From H17-190 sp034435615 (GTDB lineage Bacteria; Chloroflexota; Dehalococcoidia; SM23-28-2; HRBIN24), in assembly GCA_034435615.1 (NCBI GenBank), contig DAOTWZ010000070.1, positions 1-16,987 of the forward strand: a DNA stretch of 16,987 bases, written 5' to 3'. Below are positions 9,460 to 16,465 of this stretch, piece after piece (position 1 is the stretch's first letter; the number at the start of each line of letters is the position of its first letter). Below the pieces are notes generated by a model. It made no database searches. It worked only from the letters and a program-made list of their open reading frames with translations, and was not told the DNA's origin. A program made the translations under genes and the position numbers.

Positions 9460-11133
9460 ATGCTGGAGCAGGAGAAGCTGGTGGGCCTGAAGCGGCATCG
9501 TCAGGAGTGGGAGGAGCGTGTAGCCAGGGAGGGGGTGGAGCGGCCCGGGCCCTTCACTACCATCTCCGGCCGCCCCATCCGCCGCCTCTACGACCCCACT
9601 GACGTGGCGGACGTGGACTACGAGCGCGACCTGGGCTACCCGGGCGAGTACCCCTTCACCCGCGGCATCTACCCCACCGGCTACCGCGGCAAGGTCTGGA
9701 CCATGCGCCAGTTCTCCGGCTTCGGCCTGGCGGAGGAGACCAACGCCCGCTTCAAGTATCTGCTCTCCCAGGGCCAGACGGGCCTCTCCATCGCCTTCGA
9801 CCTGCCCACCCTCTACGGCTATGACACCGACCACCCCATGGCGGAGGGGGAGTTCGGCAAGTGCGGCGTGGCCGTCTCCTCCCTGCGGGACATGGAGATC
9901 CTGCTGGACGGCATCCCCCTGGGGGAGATCACCACCTCCATGACCATCAACTCCCCGGCCGCCGTCATCTGGGCCATGTATATCGCCGTGGCCGACAAGC
10001 AGGGGGTGCCCCGCCACAAGCTGGGCGGCACCATCCAGAACGACATCCTGAAGGAGTACACTGCCCAGAAGGAGTTCCTCTTCCCGCCGGAGCCCTCCAT
10101 GCGGCTGGTAGTGGACACGGTGGAGTTCGCCGTGCGGGAGACGCCCAAGTGGCACCCCATCAGCATCTCCGGCTACCACATACGGGAGGCCGGCTCCACC
10201 GCGGTGCAGGAGCTGGCCTTCACGCTGGCCGACGGCTTCGAGTACGTGCGCTGGTGTCTGGAGCGGGGCCTGGACATAGACGAGTTCGCTCCTCTCCTCT
10301 CCTTCTTCTTCAATTGCCACATGGACTTCTTCGAGGAGATCGCCAAGTTCCGGGCGGCGCGGCGCATCTGGGCGCGGGAGATGCGGGAGACCTTCGGCGC
10401 CAAGAACCCTCGCTCCTGGTGGATGCGCTACCACACCCAGACGGCCGGCGTCAGCCTCACCGCCCAGCAGCCGGAGGTGAACATCATCCGCACCGCCATC
10501 GAGGCGCTGGCGGCGGTGCTGGGGGGGACCCAGTCCCTCCACACCAACTCCCTGGACGAGGCCATCGCCCTGCCCAGCGAGAAGGCGGTGCGCATAGCCC
10601 TGCGCACCCAGCAGGTCATCGCCTACGAGACCGGCGTCATCAACACCATAGACCCCCTGGGCGGCAGCTACTTCGTGGAGGCCCTCACCAACGAGATGGA
10701 GCGAGAGGCCTACGACTACTTCCGCCGCATCGATGACTTCGGCGGCGTCATCCCCGCCATACGGGCCGGCTTCTTCCAGCGGGAGATCGCCGAGGCCTCC
10801 TACCGCTTCCAGCAGGAGGTGGACTCCAAGCAGCGGATCATCGTAGGGGTCAACGAGTTCATCGTGGACGAGCCCCTAGACATCCCCATCCTGCGGGTGG
10901 ACCCCACTGGCGAGGGGGAGCGGCGGCAGGTGGAGCGGCTGCGCCAGCTACGGCGGGAACGGGACAACCGGGAAGTGACGCGCTGCCTGCGGGCCCTGGA
11001 GAAGGCCTGCCGCGGCAACGAGAACGTAATGCCCTACCTGATAGACGCCGTCAAGGCCTACTGCACGCTGGGCGAGATCTGCGACGTCATGCGGGACGTC
11101 TTCGGCGTCTACCAGGAGGAGAACATCATCTGA
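9460..11133 (+). CDS. B12-dependent acyl-CoA mutase large subunit (methylmalonyl-CoA mutase family, isobutyryl-CoA mutase-like)
   Basis: This 557-residue protein is the substrate-binding TIM-barrel subunit of a coenzyme-B12-dependent acyl-CoA mutase. It matches the family throughout: YPFTRGIYPTGY, AFDLPTLYGYDTDHP, GTIQNDILKEY, FPPEPSMRL, ISISGYHIREAG (H240, the conserved active-site His), QTAGVSLTAQQP, GGTQSLHTNSLDEA and DPLGGSYFVE. It ends before the cobalamin-binding domain, so a separate small subunit is needed and is not in the window. At the two positions that set substrate choice, Tyr89 and Arg207 of Propionibacterium MCM, this protein has F85 (WTMRQF) and Q203 (EYTAQKEF). That Phe/Gln pair is the known signature of isobutyryl-CoA mutase. 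A strong AAGGAGGG site precedes the ATG. The ABM-domain gene follows after 10 bases. Confidence 0.93.
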   Translation: MLEQEKLVGLKRHRQEWEERVAREGVERPGPFTTISGRPIRRLYDPTDVADVDYERDLGYPGEYPFTRGIYPTGYRGKVWTMRQFSGFGLAEETNARFKYLLSQGQTGLSIAFDLPTLYGYDTDHPMAEGEFGKCGVAVSSLRDMEILLDGIPLGEITTSMTINSPAAVIWAMYIAVADKQGVPRHKLGGTIQNDILKEYTAQKEFLFPPEPSMRLVVDTVEFAVRETPKWHPISISGYHIREAGSTAVQELAFTLADGFEYVRWCLERGLDIDEFAPLLSFFFNCHMDFFEEIAKFRAARRIWAREMRETFGAKNPRSWWMRYHTQTAGVSLTAQQPEVNIIRTAIEALAAVLGGTQSLHTNSLDEAIALPSEKAVRIALRTQQVIAYETGVINTIDPLGGSYFVEALTNEMEREAYDYFRRIDDFGGVIPAIRAGFFQREIAEASYRFQQEVDSKQRIIVGVNEFIVDEPLDIPILRVDPTGEGERRQVERLRQLRRERDNREVTRCLRALEKACRGNENVMPYLIDAVKAYCTLGEICDVMRDVFGVYQEENII

Positions 11134-11143
11134 GGGAGGCCCC

Positions 11144-11461
11144 ATGTTCACCCTGCTCGCCCGCCTCAAGCTGCAGCCCGGCAAACGGCAGGAGGCGCTC
11201 CCCGTCCTGGAGGAGCTGGCCCGCCAGGTGGAGGCCAACGAGCCCGATACCCTCGCCTACCTCTTCCACTTCTCCCAGGACGACCCGGACGAGGTCGTCG
11301 TCTTCGAGCTCTACAAGGACGAGGATGCCTTCCGTTTCCACCGCCGCGCTCCCCACGTGGGCGAGCTGTTCAAGCGGCTGGGGGCCCTCATGGTGGAGGA
11401 CGGCGCCCGGCTGGAGCGGCTGGACCGCCTCACCGGCTTCGTCCGCAAAGAGCGCCTCTGA
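11144..11461 (+). CDS. Antibiotic biosynthesis monooxygenase (ABM/YgiN-like) domain protein
   Basis: A 105-residue single-domain protein of the dimeric alpha/beta-barrel type. It opens with the usual strand and helix (MFTLLARLKLQPGKRQEALPVLEELARQV), has the strand YLFHFSQDDPDEVVVFELYKDEDAF, and the helix with HRRAPHVGELFKRLGALM. Proteins of this fold include quinol monooxygenases, heme-degrading enzymes and many of unknown role, so the exact reaction cannot be given. The ATG lies 10 bases after the mutase stop, with GGGAGG (11134-11139) between, so the two genes are cotranscribed. A direct role with the mutase is not implied by the fold. Confidence 0.8.
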   Translation: MFTLLARLKLQPGKRQEALPVLEELARQVEANEPDTLAYLFHFSQDDPDEVVVFELYKDEDAFRFHRRAPHVGELFKRLGALMVEDGARLERLDRLTGFVRKERL

Positions 11462-11480
11462 GACCCTCCCCCGTCACGCC

Positions 11481-11510
11481 TTGACACTGCCATCGCCCGG
11501 TGGCTAGATT
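11481..11510 (+). promoter_or_regulatory. Predicted sigma70-type promoter of the lactonase-like gene
   Basis: A perfect TTGACA (11481-11486) and TAGATT (11505-11510) are 18 bp apart. The start would be near 11517, leaving a leader of about 20 nt that contains GGAGGT (11527-11532) five bases before the ATG. This gives the hydrolase gene its own transcript separate from the mutase unit. Confidence 0.6.
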
Positions 11511-11537
11511 AGGCTGACCTTTACGCGGAGGTAATCC

Positions 11538-12377
11538 ATGGGCATACGCATGTACGGCCTCCAGTTGGGCCACGTGGGCATGGACATCGAGATGCTCCTC
11601 ACCGGCCACCCCAAGTACATGCTCATGCCGGGAGAGCCCATCAAGCCCAAGGTGCGCTACCAGTGCCCCTGCCTGGCCTACATCATCGAGCACCCCGAGG
11701 GGCGCATCCTGTTCGAGACCGGGGTGAGCCCCCACTGGCGGGAGGAATGGCCCAAGGCCTTCAAGTTCATCGCCGAGTGGGACAACCTGCGGCCGGAGGA
11801 CTTCCTGGAGGCGCGGCTCAAGGCCCTGGGGCTGGGGCCGGAGGACTTCCGCTACGTCATCATGGGCCACATGCATATGGACCACGCCGGCGGCCTCCGC
11901 CTCTTCGAGGACGCCAACGTGGAGATCGTCCTCCACGAGGACGAGTACCGCGGCATCCTGAACCTGGAGCGGGACGAGCACGGCTTCTCCCGGGCGGACT
12001 TCGCCTTCCTGCCCCGCAAGCGTCCCACCCTGGTCTACGGCAACCAGGAGTTCCTCAAGGACGTCATCCTGGTGAGCCTGCCCGGCCACACCTGGGGCTC
12101 CCTGGGGATGCTGGTACGGCTGGAGCGCACGGGCTGGGTCTTCTTCACCTCCGACGCCCTGCACCACCATGAGAGCTATGGACCGCCCCGCATCGGCTCC
12201 ATGACCCACATGTTCCCCGACCGCGCCCTGGAGTCCATGGAGAAGATCCGCCGCTTCGCCACCCGCTACGAGGCCCTCATAGTGCCCGGGCACGACGAGA
12301 CGGGCATCCGTCAGCGGAAGGAGGGCCCCACGGAGCTGGTAGAACTCCAGTACTACCCCGGCCACGTGTACGAGTAG
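11538..12377 (+). CDS. Metallo-beta-lactamase-fold hydrolase, N-acyl homoserine lactonase-like
   Basis: A 279-residue protein with a full two-zinc site: H111, H113, D115 and H116 in GHMHMDHAGG, H184 in LPGHTWGSLG, D206 in FFTSDALHH and H252 in IVPGHDE. The N-terminal region (QCPCLAYIIEHPEGRILFETGVSPHW) and overall layout match the AHL-lactonase branch, which opens homoserine lactone rings, but many members act on other lactones or esters and no quorum-sensing gene is nearby. So lactonase activity is plausible, and the natural substrate is unknown. There is no signal peptide, so it is cytoplasmic. It has its own promoter and a strong GGAGGT site, which supports the ATG at 11538. It converges on the nuoG-like gene with 47 bp between the stops; only a weak 5-bp hairpin (12379-12392) lies there. 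Confidence 0.88.
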   Translation: MGIRMYGLQLGHVGMDIEMLLTGHPKYMLMPGEPIKPKVRYQCPCLAYIIEHPEGRILFETGVSPHWREEWPKAFKFIAEWDNLRPEDFLEARLKALGLGPEDFRYVIMGHMHMDHAGGLRLFEDANVEIVLHEDEYRGILNLERDEHGFSRADFAFLPRKRPTLVYGNQEFLKDVILVSLPGHTWGSLGMLVRLERTGWVFFTSDALHHHESYGPPRIGSMTHMFPDRALESMEKIRRFATRYEALIVPGHDETGIRQRKEGPTELVELQYYPGHVYE

Positions 12378-12424
12378 GGCCGGCGTCCCGGCGTGATCGG
12401 GGCGGGTGCCCGGCGGCAGGGGGC

Positions 12425-15103
12425 CTAGGGGCGGGAGAGCTGGACCGTGGTCGCTGCCTCGTCCGGGCCGAAGAGGGCGGTGATGGCGCCACCGTCATAG
12501 TAGAGGGGCGCGAAGAGCACGCCCGGCGTCACCGCCTCCGTGAGCCTGGCCCGCAGCACCAGGCGGCCGCGGCCGTTGCTCACCACCACCTCGTCCCCCT
12601 GGGCGATGCCCAGAGAGGCGGCGTCGGCGGGGCTGATCTCCAGGAACTCCTCACGGTGCAGCTTGTCGGCGTCGGGCAGGTGGAGGGCTGCCCCCTCGTA
12701 GCTGGTGTAGAGCCCTCTCCCGGCGATGAGGAGGAAGCCGTCCCGGCGGCCATCGGCCGGCAGCTCGATAGCTGGCGGCCGCAGCGCCCGCGGGCCCAGG
12801 CCATCCCAGCTCTGCTGGGAGCCGTTGCGCAGCTCACGGTAGCGGGCCTGGCGGTAGAGGGGCACCAGCTCCGCCAGCTCGTCCATGATCTCGGCCGGGC
12901 GGGCGTAGTTGAGGCGCACCTCCCCCAGCCCGAAGCGCTCCGCCAGCCGCAATGCCAGGTCGCGCAGGATGGCCCAGGCCGGCCATGCCTCCCCCTGGGG
13001 GGCGGTGGCGGCGTGCAGACGGAGGACGCGGCGGTCGGCGCTGGTGACGGTGCCCTCCTTGCCGTAGGGCCCCACGTCCGGCAGCACCACGTGAGCGGCC
13101 CGGGCGGTGTCCGTCAGCACCGTGTCGATGACGCAGAGGAACTCCAGGCGGGAGAGGGCCTGACGCACCCGCTCCTTGTCGGGGGCCCACATGAGGGGGT
13201 TGTCCCCCAGCACCACCAGGGCCCGCAGCCCCTGGCCGGCCTGGGCCAGCATCTCGGCCAGGCCCCAGCCGGGCTGGCCGGCCACCGGCGTCCCCCAGGC
13301 CCGCTCCACCTCGGCCCGGGCGGCCTCCTCCCCGGCGGAGCGGTAGCCGGGCAGCCATTCCGGGGCAACCCCCACGTCCAGCATCCCCCAGACGTTGGCC
13401 TCCTGGGGCAGGACGAGGAGCCCCCTGGGCGCCTCCTCGCCCAGGCAGGCGATGGCCAGAGCGGAGAGGGCAGCCGTGACCGCCTGCGCCTGGGACGGCC
13501 CCAGGTGGGGCAGCGCCTGGACGAAGGTGAGGGGACGCCACGCCTCCTCCCGCACGGAGGCCAGCAACAGGTCCCGCGCCCGGGCCAGGTCCTCCTCCTC
13601 CACGCCCGCCAGCGCCGGGTCGGGCAGGGAGGCTCCCCTCAGACGGGCCTGGATCTCGGCCTCGCTGGCCAGGGAGCGCAGGAGGGCGGCCAGCACCGCT
13701 GCCTCCTGCCCCGGCACGGGCCGGAGCCAGAGGGTGGCGAAGTCGCACAGCTCGCCCCAGTGGGGGCTGACGACGATGAGGCGGGCCCCCTCCCGGATGA
13801 CAGCGTCCTTGATGCGCAGGCAGGCCACGTTGTGAGTGGACTCCAGGTCGTCCGCCACCACTAGCAGCGTCTTGGAGCGGGCCAGGCGGGACATGTCGGC
13901 CGGGAGCACTTCGCTGCCGAAGGCCTCCCGCAGGGCGGCGCAGGCGGCACGGGCCACCGGGCCGGCGCTGGAGTCCAGGTGGGGGCTCCCCACCACCGCC
14001 CGCGCCAGCTTCGCCAGCAGGTAGTTCTCCTCGTTGGTGTAGAGGGGCGAGCCCAGGAAGCCGATGGCCGCCGGCCCGTGCTCTTCCCGGATGCGGGCTA
14101 GGGTGGCCGCCGTGTACTCCAGGGCCTCCTCCCAGGTGGCCCCCTCCTGCCCGCCGTTGCGACGGAGCAGGGGCAGGACGAGCCGCTGGGAGGGACGGAT
14201 GGCGTCGTAATGGAAGCGCCCCCGCACGCAGAGCTGGTTGTAGCTCACGGGGTTGCCGCTGGTGTCCGGCTTGACGATGACGCCCCGCCCCTTCTTGATG
14301 CCCACGTTGATGGAGCAACCCACGGAGCAGTGGGTGCAGGTGGTGGGCACCCAGCGCTCCGTCTGGGTGGCGGACCACTTGTTGGGGTGCTCCATCAGGG
14401 TGGCCGTGGGGCAGACGTCGATGCAGGAGCCGCAGAAGTCGCAGTTGGACTCGTGGACGGGGCCGCCGGCACCGAACTCGATGCGGGACTCGAAGCCGCG
14501 CCCGGCCAGGGTGATGGCCCCCGTGTGCCGCACCTCGTCGCAGACGCGCACGCAACGGGTGCAGATGATGCACATCTGGGGATCGAACTCCAGGAAGGGG
14601 TTGGCGCGGTCGGGCTCCGGCTGCTGGAGGGTGTAGTAGGTGCGCTCCTCCCCCTCCCAGGGCTCGTAGCCCGCCATCTCCAGCATCTCGCAGGTGGTCT
14701 GGAGTTCGCAGCGGTAGTTCTTGGAGCAGGTGAGGCAACGGTGGGTCACCACGTCGTCCCGCAGGCAGGTGTCCCCTGGCTTGCACTTGACGACGCGGTG
14801 GCAGGTGAGGCAGCGGTCGGAGTGGTAGGACATGATGAGGGAGAGGGCCGCCCGCCGCATCTCCCGCGCCCGCTCGCTGCGGGTGTTGACCACCATGCCA
14901 TCGGTGACGCGGGTGGTGCAGGCGAGCTGGAGGTCGCGTGCCCCCTCGATCTCGACCAGGCAGGTGCGGCAGCCGGCGTAGGGCGGTAGCCCGTCCACGT
15001 AGCAGAGGTTGGAGATGAAGATGCCGGCGTTCTTGATGACCTCTACCAGGGGGGCGCCCTCTGGCGCCTCCACCTCTCTACCGTCGATGACCAGCTTCGC
15101 CAT
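12425..15103 (-). CDS. nuoG: NuoG-like NADH-quinone oxidoreductase subunit G / molybdopterin-fold iron-sulfur protein
   Basis: An 892-residue iron-sulfur protein of the NuoG/formate dehydrogenase alpha family, expected to carry electrons within complex I or a relative. In order it has a 2Fe-2S ferredoxin domain (C34, C45, C48, C62), a His-Cys 4Fe-4S motif (H94, C98, C101, C107), then a second similar Cys set (C113, C123, C126, C132, C138) with CELQ at its end, two 4Fe-4S motifs (C178/181/184/188 and C221/224/227/231), the Mo-domain cluster motif (C256, C259, C263, C292) and a molybdopterin oxidoreductase fold with a C-terminal dinucleotide-binding domain. The TNEENYLLAKLARAVVG block resembles formate dehydrogenase, yet the catalytic Cys/Sec-His pair is replaced by V383-A384 and the Lys after the last cluster Cys by Arg. 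Formate oxidation is therefore unlikely. It lies 32 bases after nuoI and is cotranscribed with it. Confidence 0.88.
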   Translation of the reverse strand: MAKLVIDGREVEAPEGAPLVEVIKNAGIFISNLCYVDGLPPYAGCRTCLVEIEGARDLQLACTTRVTDGMVVNTRSERAREMRRAALSLIMSYHSDRCLTCHRVVKCKPGDTCLRDDVVTHRCLTCSKNYRCELQTTCEMLEMAGYEPWEGEERTYYTLQQPEPDRANPFLEFDPQMCIICTRCVRVCDEVRHTGAITLAGRGFESRIEFGAGGPVHESNCDFCGSCIDVCPTATLMEHPNKWSATQTERWVPTTCTHCSVGCSINVGIKKGRGVIVKPDTSGNPVSYNQLCVRGRFHYDAIRPSQRLVLPLLRRNGGQEGATWEEALEYTAATLARIREEHGPAAIGFLGSPLYTNEENYLLAKLARAVVGSPHLDSSAGPVARAACAALREAFGSEVLPADMSRLARSKTLLVVADDLESTHNVACLRIKDAVIREGARLIVVSPHWGELCDFATLWLRPVPGQEAAVLAALLRSLASEAEIQARLRGASLPDPALAGVEEEDLARARDLLLASVREEAWRPLTFVQALPHLGPSQAQAVTAALSALAIACLGEEAPRGLLVLPQEANVWGMLDVGVAPEWLPGYRSAGEEAARAEVERAWGTPVAGQPGWGLAEMLAQAGQGLRALVVLGDNPLMWAPDKERVRQALSRLEFLCVIDTVLTDTARAAHVVLPDVGPYGKEGTVTSADRRVLRLHAATAPQGEAWPAWAILRDLALRLAERFGLGEVRLNYARPAEIMDELAELVPLYRQARYRELRNGSQQSWDGLGPRALRPPAIELPADGRRDGFLLIAGRGLYTSYEGAALHLPDADKLHREEFLEISPADAASLGIAQGDEVVVSNGRGRLVLRARLTEAVTPGVLFAPLYYDGGAITALFGPDEAATTVQLSRP

Positions 15104-15135
15104 CGTCCGCCTCTGGTCGTTGGGGCGTCGGCCCG

Positions 15136-15696
15136 CTATTCACGCTTCCTGGGCGTCAGCTCCAGGGGGATGGGGCCACCGCCCAGCCCCACCTCGGGGT
15201 CGTAGGCGCCCACGCCGCGGGCCGGCCGCAGGTGGAGGGGCCATTCCTCTGGCCGGGGCGCCTTCTTGCCGTTGGGGTATGTCCAGTCGTGGGTGCGCAG
15301 GTACTCCTGGGCCATCTCGGTGAGCTTGTGTTTGTCCCGGTAGAGGGAGTTGAAGTCGTAGGTGGCGTCGTCATAGGGGCCGCCAGCCTGGATGGCCTCG
15401 TAGGGGCAGGCCTCGGTGCAGAGGCCGCAGTACATGCAGAGGCGGAAGTCTATCTCGTAGCGCTCCACGTTGAGGGTGCCGTCCGGGTTGGGGGAGGTCT
15501 GGACCAGGATGCAGCCATCGGGGCAGGCCTGGGCGCAGGTGGAGCAGCCGGTGCAGCGCTCCACGAACCAGAGGAGGTTGGTGCGGGCGTTCTCGGGGAC
15601 GGGGCGCCTCTCCTCCGGGTATTGGAAGGTGAAGGTGGGCCGCACTATATGGCGTATAGTGAGGAGCAGTCCCTTGAGGATCCCCCGTCCGAACAC
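15136..15696 (-). CDS. nuoI: NADH-quinone oxidoreductase subunit I (NuoI), two 4Fe-4S ferredoxin
   Basis: NuoI carries the N6a and N6b clusters that pass electrons along the peripheral arm of complex I. The 186-residue protein starts MFGRGILKGLLLTIRHIVRP, the usual NuoI membrane-facing helix, and has two full 4Fe-4S motifs: C48/C51/C54/C58 followed by P59, and C87/C90/C93/C97 followed by P98. The C-terminus, about 75 residues after the second cluster, is longer than strictly needed for the ferredoxin core. Translation begins at GTG (15696), preceded by an AGGGAGAG stretch; no ATG fits the conserved N-terminus. It is the first gene of a nuoI-nuoG unit with its own promoter; no other nuo gene is in the window. 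Confidence 0.93.
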   Translation of the reverse strand: MFGRGILKGLLLTIRHIVRPTFTFQYPEERRPVPENARTNLLWFVERCTGCSTCAQACPDGCILVQTSPNPDGTLNVERYEIDFRLCMYCGLCTEACPYEAIQAGGPYDDATYDFNSLYRDKHKLTEMAQEYLRTHDWTYPNGKKAPRPEEWPLHLRPARGVGAYDPEVGLGGGPIPLELTPRKRE

Positions 15697-15730
15697 TCGT
15701 CGCTCTCTCCCTGGCCGCTCGGTCTCCCCG

Positions 15731-15751
15731 TGCCGGGCCTTCCTCCCGGCA
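15731..15751 (-). repeat. Hairpin at the 5' end of the nuoI-nuoG leader
   Basis: TGCCGGG (15731-15737) and CCCGGCA (15745-15751) form a perfect 7-bp stem with a 7-nt loop. It would lie within the first bases of the transcript made from the promoter at 15761-15790, about 35 nt ahead of the nuoI start. In the RNA the loop reads AGGAAGG. It may protect the 5' end or take part in control. Confidence 0.45.
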
Positions 15752-15760
15752 TGCCTTTGA

Positions 15761-15790
15761 ATTGTAAAGCGCCCTACCCCTACTGTTCAA
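15761..15790 (-). promoter_or_regulatory. Predicted promoter of nuoI-nuoG
   Basis: On the minus strand TTGAAC (15790-15785) is followed after 18 bp by TACAAT (15766-15761), which matches five of six bases of the -10 consensus. The start would be near 15754, giving a leader of about 58 nt. This lies in one of the few AT-richer stretches of the window. Confidence 0.55.
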
Positions 15791-15826
15791 GCCCGTGAGG
15801 AGTTTCACAACTCTAGAAGGTATATA

Positions 15827-15857
15827 GAGGGCGGGAGGCGGTAGCGCCTCCGCCCTC
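15827..15857 (-). terminator. Long hairpin downstream of sodN, probable terminator
   Basis: GAGGGC (15827-15832) and GGAGGCG (15834-15840), with one bulged G between them, pair with CGCCTCC (15845-15851) and GCCCTC (15852-15857) over a GTAG loop: 13 bp in all. It follows the sodN stop in the minus direction and is followed by TATATACCTTCTAG, which is AT-rich but not a clean U tract. It also insulates the nuoI promoter just beyond it. Confidence 0.6.
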
Positions 15858-15870
15858 CCGGTCTCCCGCG

Positions 15871-15890
15871 GGCCGCCGGCCTAGGCGGCC
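15871..15890 (-). terminator. Second hairpin overlapping the sodN stop codon
   Basis: GGCCGCC (15871-15877) pairs with GGCGGCC (15884-15890) across a 6-nt loop that includes the sodN stop codon. With the hairpin at 15827-15857 it makes a tandem pair at the end of the sodN transcript. Chance is possible at this GC content. Confidence 0.35.
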
Positions 15891-16384
15891 GGCAGGACGT
15901 ACTCGCCCCCCACCGGCATGTGGGTGGGGACGCGCTTCGTCTGGGCGCCCTTGGTCTCCCAGAAGATCTCGGCTATGCGCTGGACGGAGCGCACCAGCTC
16001 CTCCGCCGCCTCCTTGTTGATCTCCTGCTTGGTCTTGGAGGCCAGCTTGATGGTATTCCAGAACAGGGTGTGCAGGTCAGGGTACTTCTCCAGGTGCTCC
16101 GGCTTGAAGTAGTCGTGCCAGAGGATGTCCAGCTCCCGCTTGCACAGCTCGGCGTGCTCCTCCTTGACGGCGATGTAGCGGGAGAGGGAGTTCTCGTAGC
16201 GGTCTATCTCCTCCTTGCTGGCGCCCTGGCCCGGCTGCGGCAGCCCCTCTATGAGCTGGTGCATCCGCAGCACCGTCATGGCTGCTATCTGGGCGGGCAG
16301 GGGGTCATAGATGCCGCAGGGGATGTCGCAGTGGGCATGGGCCTCCGTGGCCCGCAGGAGGTCGAGAGCCTTTCGCCAGGACAT
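15881..16384 (-). CDS. sodN: Nickel superoxide dismutase (NiSOD)
   Basis: NiSOD converts superoxide to oxygen and hydrogen peroxide using a nickel ion held by the N-terminal hook of the mature protein. The hook HCDIPCGIYDP is plain at residues 18-28: H18, C19 and C23 are the Ni ligands (His1, Cys2 and Cys6 after cleavage) and Y26 is the conserved Tyr9. The first 17 residues (MSWRKALDLLRATEAHA) form the leader that must be removed so that His becomes the N-terminus and binds nickel. The remaining 150 residues are helical, as in the four-helix-bundle family, and longer than the 117-residue Streptomyces enzyme. AAGGAGGG precedes the ATG at 16384. The divergent gene next door encodes the maturation protease. 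Confidence 0.97.
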   Translation of the reverse strand: MSWRKALDLLRATEAHAHCDIPCGIYDPLPAQIAAMTVLRMHQLIEGLPQPGQGASKEEIDRYENSLSRYIAVKEEHAELCKRELDILWHDYFKPEHLEKYPDLHTLFWNTIKLASKTKQEINKEAAEELVRSVQRIAEIFWETKGAQTKRVPTHMPVGGEYVLPAA

Positions 16385-16419
16385 GGGTCAGCCCTCCTTT
16401 TCCTCGAGCAGTCTCTCAG

Positions 16420-16431
16420 GTAAAAATTTAC
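16420..16431. promoter_or_regulatory. AT-rich inverted repeat between sodN and sodX
   Basis: GTAAA and TTTAC flank a central AA in the 81-bp gap between the divergent genes. It is a rare AT-rich spot in this window and could be a shared operator or part of overlapping promoters. It does not match the Streptomyces Nur box that I know. No clear -35/-10 pair can be fixed on either strand. Confidence 0.3.
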
Positions 16432-16465
16432 AACAGCCCCCTTCGCCTGGCTACCCTGAGGAGCG

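Noticed and set aside
11538..12377. A quorum-quenching system around the lactonase-like hydrolase
   Set aside because: No LuxI, LuxR or other signalling gene is nearby, and this fold family has many other substrates.
12425..15103. Calling the nuoG-like gene a formate dehydrogenase alpha subunit
   Set aside because: The catalytic Cys/Sec-His pair and the Lys near the first cluster are replaced, and the gene is cotranscribed with nuoI.
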